A stretch of DNA of 9,597 nucleotides from Hyphomicrobiales bacterium (GCA_014380505.1 JACMJT010000553.1:1-9597), one strand, 5' to 3'; counted from the first letter of the stretch, positions 1-5,898 are shown. Program-made: numbers and translations. Notes: generated by a model not told the origin, from the letters alone.

Positions 1-707
1 ATCTTCGCAGGCGTTTCCTTGACGTCGATCATTTCCACATCGGCGCGCGGCGTCATGACGGTGCGCACCAGCCGGTCGCCCAGACGCATGACACCGGTGA
101 TCATGCTGCGCTCCTCGGGCTCGAGCACGCCCGCTGATTCCGCATCGGCGATGAGCGCATGAATTTCGGCATCCGTCACGGTGTCATCCTTGGCCCGGGA
201 TTGCCCGAGCAGCGCCAGAATCACGCGGCCGGACCGGTTGAGCAGCCAAACGACGGGTGCGGCCACTTTCGCCAGGATCGTCATGGCGGGAGCCACGAAA
301 CAGGCAATCCGCTCCGGGTTGCGCAAGGCGATTTGTTTTGGAACCAGCTCGCCGATGATCAAGGAGAGATAGGTGATCAAACTGATCATCAGGCCAAAAC
401 CGAGGGGCTCGGCCACGCGTTCCGGCAGGCCCAATAGTATCAGCCAGCCGGAAACCCGCTCACCGAGAGTTACCCCGGAAAACGCGCCCGCCATGATGCC
501 GATAAGCGTGATGCCGATCTGCACCGTCGACAGAAACCGGCCCGGATCGGAGGCCAGAGCCAAAGCCCGCCTCGCGCCATTGACCTTCCGGTCGGCCAGG
601 GCCCGCAATTTGGGAGCGCGAGAGGAGGCCACCGCAAGCTCGGACATGGCGAGCACACCGTTCAGCAGGATGAGGAAGAGAATGAGGATGATTTCAAAGT
701 AGAGCAT
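1..707 (-). CDS. CNNM/CorC-type membrane transporter (hemolysin family), N-terminal part
   Basis: An open frame begins with ATG at 707 and leaves the window at base 1, giving 235 residues; C-terminal residues lie outside. It starts MLYFEIILILFLILLNGVLAM, the first hydrophobic helix of a DUF21/CNNM membrane domain (about residues 1-190). Further hydrophobic segments lie near 64-78, 101-119 and 136-168. The signature GELVPKQIALRNPERIA (119-135) is typical of DUF21. The sequence VMTPRADVEMIDV (217-229) marks the beginning of the CBS pair, which should be followed by a CorC_HlyC domain in the missing part. Members sit in the inner membrane and are linked to magnesium or cobalt export; the name hemolysin is historical. 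No Shine-Dalgarno sequence precedes the ATG, and a hairpin occupies that place. The next Met (residue 21) would delete the first helix, so 707 is preferred. The exact substrate cannot be read from the sequence. Confidence 0.93.
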   Translation of the reverse strand, partial: MLYFEIILILFLILLNGVLAMSELAVASSRAPKLRALADRKVNGARRALALASDPGRFLSTVQIGITLIGIMAGAFSGVTLGERVSGWLILLGLPERVAEPLGFGLMISLITYLSLIIGELVPKQIALRNPERIACFVAPAMTILAKVAAPVVWLLNRSGRVILALLGQSRAKDDTVTDAEIHALIADAESAGVLEPEERSMITGVMRLGDRLVRTVMTPRADVEMIDVKETPAK

Positions 708-713
708 GGCGGG

Positions 714-749
714 TGTAGATAATCATAGGGGGCCGCAGGCCCATCTACA
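714..749 (-). promoter_or_regulatory. Bulged hairpin directly before the transporter start codon
   Basis: Outer arms TGTAGAT (714-720) and ATCTACA (743-749) are perfectly complementary. Inner arms GGGCC (730-734) and GGCCC (738-742) enclose a 3-base loop. On the minus-strand RNA one side is a continuous 12-nt strand and the other carries a 9-nt bulge. The structure ends six bases before the ATG at 707, where a ribosome-binding site would lie. No T-tract follows, so a classical terminator for the PilZ gene is unlikely. A role in translation control is inference. Confidence 0.45.
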
Positions 750-780
750 ACACTGGCTCTGGTAGAGGATCAGATCGGGG

Positions 781-1386
781 CTAGCCCACCTGCTCGTTGA
801 GTTCGGTGCGATCGAGCGGCTTGACGAACTCGATGCCAATGCCGTTTTCGAGGTAGCGGACAACCCGGCCCCGCATTTTGCCAAGGAGAAGCTGAGTTCC
901 GAGGCTCGGCATCACGTCGACCTTAACGGCGGCGCCTGAGAGCGAAATATCCATCACTTCGCAATGATATTCGCGGCCGTCCGGCATGGTGATCTGCGAA
1001 CGCTGTTCATGGGGCTCGAAGCGGGCATGGCGGCGGTCTTCGATGCTGCTGTCCTGATTCTTCTGGATGAGCCAGCGGAGGCGGGTTTCAAAACGGTCGC
1101 GCCGTGCGCCGGTCAGGGAGAACGTGACCCGGAAGCCGCCCTCCACGGGCTCGGCGGAGGTGGCTTCGATACGGCCAACCTCCTCGAGATAGGCAACGAT
1201 GGTCTGGCCGATTGGCGGCACCTGTGCGGTGATGAAGACGGCGCCATCGAGTGAAATGCCATGGACCTGGCAGGGATGCTCACTGGTGTCGGGCAGCATG
1301 AAACGGCCGAACAAGGTCTGCTCGACCGGTCCAACTGGCATTTGGGCCGCCGGCGCCTGTACAGGGGCAGTTGCGTTCACGCTCAC
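781..1386 (-). CDS. PilZ domain protein, probably tandem PilZ, c-di-GMP responsive
   Basis: The product is 201 residues and starts at GTG (1386), with AAGGA (1391-1395) four bases upstream. The C-terminal half carries the PilZ signature: RRHAR (118-122, the RxxxR motif) and DISLSG (146-151, the D/NxSxxG motif) followed by a beta strand. These residues bind cyclic di-GMP in characterised PilZ domains. The N-terminal half (about 24-105) looks like a second, degenerate PilZ-like barrel: GISLDG (43-48) resembles the second motif with Gly in the Asp position, and no RxxxR precedes it. There is no signal peptide or membrane segment, so it is probably cytoplasmic. It follows the PAS_5 gene by 75 bases on the same strand, so the two may be cotranscribed. 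The partner or output of the PilZ protein is unknown. Confidence 0.9.
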   Translation of the reverse strand: MSVNATAPVQAPAAQMPVGPVEQTLFGRFMLPDTSEHPCQVHGISLDGAVFITAQVPPIGQTIVAYLEEVGRIEATSAEPVEGGFRVTFSLTGARRDRFETRLRWLIQKNQDSSIEDRRHARFEPHEQRSQITMPDGREYHCEVMDISLSGAAVKVDVMPSLGTQLLLGKMRGRVVRYLENGIGIEFVKPLDRTELNEQVG

Positions 1387-1390
1387 GAAT

Positions 1391-1414
1391 CCTTGGCTTG
1401 CGATTAGACCAAGA
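1391..1414 (-). promoter_or_regulatory. Possible hairpin over the PilZ ribosome-binding site
   Basis: On the minus-strand RNA, UCUUGG (1414-1409) can pair with CCAAGG (1396-1391), including one U-G pair, around a 12-base loop. The second arm contains the AAGG of the likely Shine-Dalgarno sequence of the GTG start at 1386. The stem is short, so it may be chance. Confidence 0.2.
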
Positions 1415-1429
1415 CTAACGGCAGGAGCG

Positions 1430-1444
1430 TAAAGGACGGGTTAA
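1430..1444 (-). promoter_or_regulatory. CtrA-like box upstream of the PilZ gene
   Basis: On the minus strand TTAACCCGTCCTTTA reads TTAA-N7-TTTA, one base away from the TTAA-N7-TTAA site of the alphaproteobacterial cell-cycle regulator CtrA. It lies 44 bases upstream of the GTG start. Chance occurrence is quite possible. Confidence 0.22.
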
Positions 1445-1461
1445 GGATCGCAACTTGAGGT

Positions 1462-2094
1462 TTAGGGGCCCCGGCCGCCCCGGATGACCTGGAAAGGCCG
1501 GAACGGGCGCTCTCCCGCCTGTCCGAGTTGGCGCACGAGCTGGTCGCCGGGAAGATGCTCGGTCCATATGCTTCTCGCTCCCGACAGTTCGAGTTTTGAG
1601 ATGGCACGATGGCCGAGGGATAAAGTTTCCCTAAAGGGAAAGACACCGCCAAAGACATGGATGCCGCCGCCTTCGGCCTGGAGTGGCAAACCGATCAGTT
1701 CGGCGCCGACGAGCTGCTGCAGATCGGTGTACATCCGGAAGCGCAACAGGCAGGGCTGCAGGCCGTGGATGACGCCATTGAGAAAGCGTTTGACAACATG
1801 AGCTTCGAAACTGTCCCAGCCGAGAAGAGCGTCGGCCCCGGTCAATTCACGCTGGTAAAGGCCACAGACCGCCGTTCCGGCAAGGCGCCAGCGAAAACCA
1901 GTTGAGGAGGGACCCGGCTCGATAATCACCAAATTGGGCACAAGATCGCGAATCTGCCGAAGATCAAGGGCACCGCGCCGGGGGGCGGCTTCCGCGGCGC
2001 GAGTGGTTTCCCAAAAGCTGAATAGGGCGCGACTGCCCGGATGCAGGATTTGCGATTGGGCTTGGCTTGTTTCGCTCTCTTCGTTAACCAGCAT
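1462..2094 (-). CDS. PAS_5 (DUF1457) family PAS-domain protein
   Basis: The product is 210 residues with ATG at 2094 and a good AAGGA (2103-2107) eight bases upstream. It fits the PAS_5 family, found largely in alphaproteobacteria: an N-terminal helix LFSFWETTRAAEAAPRR (24-40), the LRQIRDLVPNLVIIE strand region (45-59), the core FRWRLAGTAV (67-76) and RELTG (82-86), then a later strand ELIGLPLQAEGG (132-143) and a VFGGVFPF turn (147-154). The PAS fold spans roughly residues 20-160. No kinase, GGDEF or DNA-binding domain is attached, and there is no signal peptide or membrane helix. Family members are single-domain proteins whose ligand is generally unknown. It lies upstream of the PilZ gene on the same strand, so the pair may form a small signalling unit, but that is inference. 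Confidence 0.85.
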   Translation of the reverse strand: MLVNEESETSQAQSQILHPGSRALFSFWETTRAAEAAPRRGALDLRQIRDLVPNLVIIEPGPSSTGFRWRLAGTAVCGLYQRELTGADALLGWDSFEAHVVKRFLNGVIHGLQPCLLRFRMYTDLQQLVGAELIGLPLQAEGGGIHVFGGVFPFRETLSLGHRAISKLELSGARSIWTEHLPGDQLVRQLGQAGERPFRPFQVIRGGRGP

Positions 2095-2175
2095 TTCTGC
2101 ATCCTTGTGGCGCGGTCATCGCCCATGTCCCATTCATGAACGTGTGCGTCCGAAGGTGCAGCGGCCGTGCCAGCC

Positions 2176-2182
2176 GGAAAGG
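2176..2182 (+). promoter_or_regulatory. Ribosome-binding site supporting a TTG start of the rhomboid gene
   Basis: GGAAAGG lies seven bases before TTG at 2190. Nothing similar lies before the in-frame ATG at 2136. This is the main reason for choosing the TTG. Confidence 0.45.
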
Positions 2183-2189
2183 CCGGGTT

Positions 2190-2894
2190 TTGTCTCAATT
2201 TGCGAATGATGTGGAGGAGCCGGAGCGCGGGAGAGGCCCCGTTTTCCAGTCGCCGCCGGTGGTGCTGGCGGTGATAGCTGGGCTGGCGCTTATTCATGCT
2301 GTTCTGGAATACGCTGGCTGGCAGGTGTGGAGCTTTGAAAATTTCGCCTTCATCTCCCGTTCCAGCGGGCAGATTTGGCGTTTCCTCACCTATGCGTTGC
2401 TGCATGCCGATTGGATGCATCTCATTTTCAATTGTCTTTGGCTTCTGATTTTTGGCACCGTGGTGGCGCGTTATCTCGGCGCTGGCCGCTTTCTGCTGTT
2501 GTGTGGGGCCTCGGCCATCGGGGGAGCAGCCGTCACGCTGCTTCTGCATTGGAATGAAGACTATCGGATGATCGGCGCGTCGGGAGCTGTTTCAGGACTG
2601 ATGGCGGCGGCGGTGCCGATCATGTACGGGCGCGGACGGCTCATGGCGGGATGGCCCGCAGGTGATCCGCAAACCGCAAGGCCGCTCACACCGGGCCAAC
2701 TTCTGCGCAACCGCAATGCTCTCATTTTCACCCTCGTATGGCTTGTCATCACGCTGATGTCAGGGGCCACGGGCTTTACCGGCAACTCCTTCATGGCCGA
2801 AGGCGGCATCGCCTGGGAAGCGCATATCGGCGGCTTCGCCGCGGGACTTGCGGGCTTTTATCTTTTGCAAGGCGGCGTGGTGCGCTCCCGATAA
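2190..2894 (+). CDS. Rhomboid family intramembrane serine protease
   Basis: Rhomboid proteases cut transmembrane segments of substrates inside the inner membrane. With a TTG start at 2190 the product is 234 residues, MSQFANDVEEP onward. The family motifs are in order: HLIFN (77-81, the HxxxN oxyanion motif), GASG (129-132) with catalytic Ser131, and AHIGG (211-215) with catalytic His212. About six hydrophobic segments span 23-42, 63-90, 99-120, 129-147, 176-193 and 211-228. The TTG is preceded by GGAAAGG (2176-2182) at 7-base spacing. The in-frame ATG at 2136 adds 18 residues rich in Arg and Cys and has no ribosome-binding site, so I prefer 2190, but 2136 cannot be excluded. The gene diverges from the PAS gene and precedes a CBS gene by 46 bases. 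The substrate is unknown. Confidence 0.93.
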   Translation: MSQFANDVEEPERGRGPVFQSPPVVLAVIAGLALIHAVLEYAGWQVWSFENFAFISRSSGQIWRFLTYALLHADWMHLIFNCLWLLIFGTVVARYLGAGRFLLLCGASAIGGAAVTLLLHWNEDYRMIGASGAVSGLMAAAVPIMYGRGRLMAGWPAGDPQTARPLTPGQLLRNRNALIFTLVWLVITLMSGATGFTGNSFMAEGGIAWEAHIGGFAAGLAGFYLLQGGVVRSR

Positions 2895-2926
2895 TGTTGT
2901 GCTAGATTTTTATCCGGTCGGCTTGG

Positions 2927-2932
2927 AAGGAG
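2927..2932 (+). promoter_or_regulatory. Ribosome-binding site of the CBS gene
   Basis: AAGGAG lies eight bases before ATG 2941. It fixes the start there and rules out the longer in-frame ATG at 2848, which lies inside the rhomboid gene. Confidence 0.75.
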
Positions 2933-2940
2933 AGTTTGTC

Positions 2941-3375
2941 ATGTCGGTTGCTCATATCCTCAAGCAGAAGGGCAACGCGGTTATCACTGTGGAGCCTTCG
3001 CAAACCCTCCTCGATGTCGCCGGAATACTTGCCAAACATAGGATCGGCGCCGTCATTGTGGTTGACACGGCCGGCGCCATCGCTGGCATCGTATCCGAGC
3101 GCGATGTGGTGCGGGCGCTGGCGAAGGAGGGCGGGGCAGCACTCACGCGGGCGGCGCGCGAGTTCATGACGGCAAAGGTTCGGACCTGCAGCCCCCGCGA
3201 TACGGAAACCGGGCTCATGGGTTTGATGACCGAACACCGCATCCGTCATCTTCCGGTGGTGGAAGACGGCAAGCTCGCTGGCATGATTTCGATCGGTGAC
3301 GTGGTGAAGCTCAGGATCGAGATGATCGAGCGCGAAGCCGAGGAGATGAAGTCTTACATTGCCTCGGCGGGCTGA
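2941..3375 (+). CDS. Tandem CBS domain protein
   Basis: The product is 144 residues and consists almost entirely of two CBS domains, which usually bind adenosine nucleotides and pack as a Bateman module. CBS1 covers about residues 10-62, with VDTAGAIAGIVSERDVVRAL (41-60). CBS2 covers about 76-128, with FMTAKVRTC at its start and HLPVVEDGKLAGMISIGDVV (103-122). A charged C-terminal helix (124-140) follows. There is no enzyme domain, signal peptide or membrane segment, so it is a stand-alone cytoplasmic regulatory-type protein. The start is fixed by AAGGAG at proper spacing. It lies 46 bases behind the rhomboid gene on the same strand and may be cotranscribed with it. The ligand and the regulated partner are unknown. 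Confidence 0.93.
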   Translation: MSVAHILKQKGNAVITVEPSQTLLDVAGILAKHRIGAVIVVDTAGAIAGIVSERDVVRALAKEGGAALTRAAREFMTAKVRTCSPRDTETGLMGLMTEHRIRHLPVVEDGKLAGMISIGDVVKLRIEMIEREAEEMKSYIASAG

Positions 3376-3407
3376 CCCGTAGTGCTACCGGACGATAACG
3401 ATTCTTT

Positions 3408-3432
3408 GAGAAAAGCCGTGCACAATTTTCTC
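3408..3432 (+). repeat. Inverted repeat just before a small ORF
   Basis: GAGAAAA (3408-3414) and TTTTCTC (3426-3432) are perfect 7-bp arms around an 11-base loop that contains GTGCAC. The second arm ends one base before the ATG of the small gene at 3434. It could end transcription from the CBS gene weakly or affect initiation at 3434; both are inference. Confidence 0.3.
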
Positions 3433-3433
3433 C

Positions 3434-3679
3434 ATGATGCCGCACCTCGATATTTCGGTTTGGGGACTCATTGGCCTCTCGGTAACGTGCTTCGTGGCCT
3501 TCCTGATTTGGCCGAGGCTGACGGGCCGCTCGTCATCATCCTGCGGATGGCGCAAGGATAAGCATCAAACCCATGGCGAAACCACGCGCTGGATTTGCGA
3601 TATATGCGGGGAGTCGGGCCACACACTCGATGACAGAGCGCCACTCACATGCAAGAGGCAGTTGAAGAGCGCACTTTGA
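3434..3679 (+). CDS. Small single-helix membrane protein with cysteine knuckle
   Basis: I do not recognise this 81-residue product with certainty. One hydrophobic segment spans about residues 9-26 (VWGLIGLSVTCFVAFLIW). A short hydrophilic tail follows, carrying Cys37, the pair Cys55-x2-Cys58 in RWICDICGESGHT (52-64), and Cys73 in PLTCKR. The CxxC plus a later Cys suggests a small zinc-binding knuckle, and I recall similar short tails (CGW..., RW.C..CG..., ..CKR) in hypothetical proteins of rhizobia. The topology could place the knuckle in the cytoplasm, next to the positive residues after the helix. No Shine-Dalgarno sequence precedes ATG 3434; the next ATG (3437) is the following codon. It lies between the CBS gene and the convergent hisI. 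Function unknown. Confidence 0.6.
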   Translation: MMPHLDISVWGLIGLSVTCFVAFLIWPRLTGRSSSSCGWRKDKHQTHGETTRWICDICGESGHTLDDRAPLTCKRQLKSAL

Positions 3680-3720
3680 GGGGTCATCCTTTATGGGGCA
3701 GGGTGTCGACACTAAAACTT

Positions 3721-4119
3721 TTAAACGTCCTGCGGATCGAGCAGCGTTGGGCCGCCGACGAAACTTAGTTGGCTCTTTTCAACGCGCCGATAGAAACAGC
3801 TCCGGCGCCCGGTATGACAGGCGGCTCCCCGGCCCACCGGCACGGCTTTCACCTGGAGCACATCCTGATCGCAATCGGTGAGGATTTCGCGAACGTCCAG
3901 TATTTCACCGGAGGTTTCGCCCTTCTTCCAGAGGGCCTGGCGGGAGCGGCTCCAGAAATGCGCCTTGCCCGTTTCGATCGTGAGCCGCAACGCTTCGGCA
4001 TTCATGTGAGCGACCATGAGCAGGGTATTGTCACGCGCGTCGGTGACAATCGCCGGGATAAGCCCTTGGGGATCGAACCTCGGCTGAAACACGGTGGTTT
4101 CATCGAGGCCCGGTGCCAT
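3721..4119 (-). CDS. hisI: Phosphoribosyl-AMP cyclohydrolase (HisI)
   Basis: HisI opens the adenine ring of phosphoribosyl-AMP, the third step of histidine synthesis, in the cytoplasm. The product is 132 residues, the usual length for a free-standing HisI without a fused HisE domain. Hallmarks are [18 protein letters not shown] (54-71), DCDQD (82-86), whose aspartates bind magnesium in the family, and [11 protein letters not shown] (101-111). Cys83, Cys101 and Cys108 correspond to the zinc-binding cysteines of characterised enzymes. Its ATG (4119) shares one base with the TGA of folE, and I see no Shine-Dalgarno sequence before it, so translation is probably coupled to folE. Its stop faces the small membrane-protein gene across about 41 bases that contain the 10-bp palindrome GTGTCGACAC (3703-3712). 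Confidence 0.97.
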   Translation of the reverse strand: MAPGLDETTVFQPRFDPQGLIPAIVTDARDNTLLMVAHMNAEALRLTIETGKAHFWSRSRQALWKKGETSGEILDVREILTDCDQDVLQVKAVPVGRGAACHTGRRSCFYRRVEKSQLSFVGGPTLLDPQDV

Positions 4120-4766
4120 CAGAGCGGGAAGGAGCCGGAGGGCTGGCGCACCAGATTGATGAAGCGCGCCTGCAGCACCGGGTTCGACTTGAACTCGCCG
4201 GTGAACTGGGTTGTGATCGTGGTCACGTTGCGCTTGCTTATGCCGCGCATCGACATGCAGGTGTGAACCGCCTCAAGCATCACGGCGACGCCCCGGGGCG
4301 AGAGCTGCTCGTCGATACAATTGGCGATCTGCGCCGTCATGGTTTCCTGCGTCTGAAGGCGGCGGGCATAGATATCGACGACGCGGGCGAGCTTCGAAAT
4401 GCCGACGACTTCCTTGGTCGGCAGATAAGCCACATGGGCGCGGCCGATGAAGGGCGCGATGTGATGCTCGCAATGGGAGTTGAATTCGATGTCGCGCAGC
4501 ATGACGATATCATCGTAGCCGCCCACATCCTCGAAAGTGCGCGACAGGGCCTCGACGGGGTCTTCGTCATAGCCGCTGAAATACTCCCGGAAGGCCTTGG
4601 CGACGCGCCCTGGCGTATCGAGCAGGCCTTCACGGTCGGGGTTGTCTCCGGCCCATGCCAGCAGGGTGCGCACCGCATCTTCAGCCTGCTCCCGCGAGGG
4701 ACGCTTGGTCGAGGATTCGCGAACTTCTGGAACATCGCGGGAGATTTTCTTGATGATGGCGTCCAT
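4119..4766 (-). CDS. folE: GTP cyclohydrolase I (FolE)
   Basis: FolE converts GTP to 7,8-dihydroneopterin triphosphate, the first step of tetrahydrofolate synthesis. From ATG 4766 the product is 215 residues, [12 protein letters not shown] onward, which matches the MDAI start I recall for rhizobial FolE. Key motifs are [12 protein letters not shown] (48-59), FNSHCEHH (95-102) with zinc ligands Cys99 and His102, [20 protein letters not shown] (122-141), and VHTCMSMRG (167-175) with Cys170. An in-frame ATG at 4823 would add 19 residues and has a good AGGGG seven bases upstream, but that start lies within a palindrome and the extra residues are not conserved as I recall. The gene overlaps hisI by one base and diverges from the Fe-S scaffold gene. 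Confidence 0.96.
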   Translation of the reverse strand: MDAIIKKISRDVPEVRESSTKRPSREQAEDAVRTLLAWAGDNPDREGLLDTPGRVAKAFREYFSGYDEDPVEALSRTFEDVGGYDDIVMLRDIEFNSHCEHHIAPFIGRAHVAYLPTKEVVGISKLARVVDIYARRLQTQETMTAQIANCIDEQLSPRGVAVMLEAVHTCMSMRGISKRNVTTITTQFTGEFKSNPVLQARFINLVRQPSGSFPL

Positions 4767-4811
4767 GTGTCTCGTGCTCTGGCCCTGTGGGTCTTCTTTC
4801 GGGGATTGGCG

Positions 4812-4828
4812 CTCCCATATCATGGGAG
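4812..4828. promoter_or_regulatory. 17-bp palindrome in the folE / scaffold divergent region
   Basis: CTCCCATATCATGGGAG has 7-bp perfect arms (4812-4818 and 4822-4828) around ATC. It lies 46 bases upstream of the preferred folE start and 66 bases upstream of the scaffold start. It could be the operator of a dimeric regulator or a hairpin in the folE leader. It includes the alternative folE ATG at 4823. Confidence 0.4.
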
Positions 4829-4894
4829 TTCCCCTCAGGCAAACCGGTAAACGACATGCTTGGCCCGGGTCTGCCGACGGTTTAGGATATGAGA

Positions 4895-5344
4895 ATGATC
4901 AACGAAATTTACAACAAAAGGATACTCGAGTTCGCGGCCGATATTCCCGCCTTGCATCGCTTGCCCGACCCCCACGCATCGGCTGTGGCCCATTCGCGGC
5001 TGTGCGGCTCGAAGGTGACGGTTGACCTCAAGATGAAGGATGGGGTGGTGACGGATTTCGGCCACGATGTGAAAGCCTGCGCGCTGGGCCAGGCATCATC
5101 CTCGATCATGGCGCGCCACGTCGTGGGCTCGACCGGGCCGGAACTGAATGCCCTCAAGGAACAAATGCACCACATGCTGAAAGACAACGGCCCGCCCCCG
5201 GGAGGTAAGTGGTCCGACCTCGAAGCCCTTGTTCCCGTTCGTGATTTCAAAGCGCGGCATGCCTCTACGCTGCTCACCTTCGATGCCGTGGCGGATGCCG
5301 TGGCGCAGATCGAGGCCAAGGAAAAAACGCCGGCGCATGGCTAA
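4895..5344 (+). CDS. IscU/NifU-like iron-sulfur cluster assembly scaffold protein
   Basis: The family assembles or carries Fe-S clusters in the cytoplasm. The product is 149 residues from ATG 4895, chosen over ATG 4889 because AGGA (4884-4887) is seven bases before 4895 and only one before 4889. Scaffold features are an N-terminal [13 protein letters not shown] helix (2-14), [13 protein letters not shown] (33-45) with Cys37, and [14 protein letters not shown] (59-72) with Cys62. In IscU the third metal site is a His-Cys pair; here the matching stretch KARHASTLL (119-127) keeps His122 but has Ala123, and the Asp after the first Cys motif (CGD) is Ser (CGS). It is therefore a divergent, two-cysteine member that may bind or deliver clusters differently. 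Its stop overlaps the cupin start (ATGGCTAA). Confidence 0.9.
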   Translation: MINEIYNKRILEFAADIPALHRLPDPHASAVAHSRLCGSKVTVDLKMKDGVVTDFGHDVKACALGQASSSIMARHVVGSTGPELNALKEQMHHMLKDNGPPPGGKWSDLEALVPVRDFKARHASTLLTFDAVADAVAQIEAKEKTPAHG

Positions 5345-5810
5345 AAACGGCCCGTCGTTCCTCAAGACAACGGACGTTCAACAACGCTCGGGGACCAACT
5401 ATCCCGCCGCTGTCGCTGCGGTGGTTGCCGGCCGGGAAAAGCGCGTGCTGGGTGATCCGTTTGGGCTGGCTCAGTTTGGGGTGAATCTGACCACGCTGGC
5501 GCCGGGGTCCCAATCGTCGCACCGTCACTGGCACGAGCGCGAAGACGAGTTCATTTACGTGCTCGATGGCGAGATCACTCTCGTCGATGATGCGGGCGAG
5601 CATCTGCTTACCGCTGGCATGTGCGCGGGGTTCAAGGCCGGTGTTGCGGACGGCCACTGCCTTATCAACAGGTCAAAGGCCCCGGCTACCTATCTGGAAA
5701 TCGGCAGCCGCTCGCCCGAGGAACGATCCACGTATCCCGACACGGATCTGAAGGGCGTCAAGGCGAGCGGGAAGTGGACGTTTACGAAGAAGGATGGAAG
5801 CGCGTTCTGA
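5337..5810 (+). CDS. Single-domain cupin protein
   Basis: The product is 157 residues from ATG 5337, which overlaps the last eight bases of the scaffold gene (ATGGCTAA), so translation is probably coupled. The cupin barrel occupies about residues 45-125. Motif 1 is SSHRHWHEREDEFIYVLDGE (60-79), with His64, His66 and Glu71 as likely metal ligands. Motif 2 is GVADGHCLIN (102-111), with His107 as the fourth ligand. All four expected ligands are therefore present, so it probably binds iron, manganese or zinc. Similar small cupins are often annotated as transcriptional regulators or sugar-binding proteins, but no DNA-binding domain is visible here. The substrate is unknown. A longer frame starting at 5229 is rejected because it lies inside the scaffold gene. 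Confidence 0.9.
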   Translation: MAKNGPSFLKTTDVQQRSGTNYPAAVAAVVAGREKRVLGDPFGLAQFGVNLTTLAPGSQSSHRHWHEREDEFIYVLDGEITLVDDAGEHLLTAGMCAGFKAGVADGHCLINRSKAPATYLEIGSRSPEERSTYPDTDLKGVKASGKWTFTKKDGSAF

Positions 5811-5829
5811 CTTCCCGTTGTCGTCTCCC

Positions 5830-5898
5830 TCTCTCAATCACCGGCCTTGAGCCGGTGATCCAGACTGGATGGCAGGGTCAAGCCCTGACATGGAGAGA
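5830..5898. repeat. Three-way-junction intergenic repeat between cupin and betC
   Basis: Outer arms TCTCTC (5830-5835) and GAGAGA (5893-5898) enclose two hairpins: ATCACCGGC/GCCGGTGAT (5837-5845 and 5851-5859, loop CTTGA) and CAGGG/CCCTG (5873-5877 and 5883-5887, loop TCAAG). The unit is 69 bases, lies between convergent gene ends, and resembles the dispersed Y-shaped intergenic repeats that I recall from alphaproteobacterial genomes. It may also help end transcription from either side, although no clear T-tract follows. Only one copy is present in this window. Confidence 0.6.

Noticed and set aside
159..702. Open frames on the plus strand opposite the transporter gene
   Set aside because: Pure antisense shadows of a clear DUF21 protein; no family resemblance and no ribosome-binding sites.
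1926..2549. 207-codon minus-strand frame over the rhomboid gene
   Set aside because: Runs antisense to the catalytic rhomboid motifs and overlaps the PAS gene; composition is not protein-like.
3703..3712. Perfect palindrome GTGTCGACAC between convergent genes
   Set aside because: Ten bases with no loop and no T-tract; may be chance, and no supporting context.
3769..4850. Long plus-strand frames (165 and 245 codons) opposite hisI and folE
   Set aside because: Antisense to two unmistakable enzymes; a high G+C content commonly opens such frames.
4767..4894. Class II tetrahydrofolate riboswitch (folE motif) upstream of folE
   Set aside because: The minus strand has a GGGAGCGCC stretch that recalls the end of the motif, but I could not find the matching 5' side and internal-loop core. 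A covariance-model search would decide.
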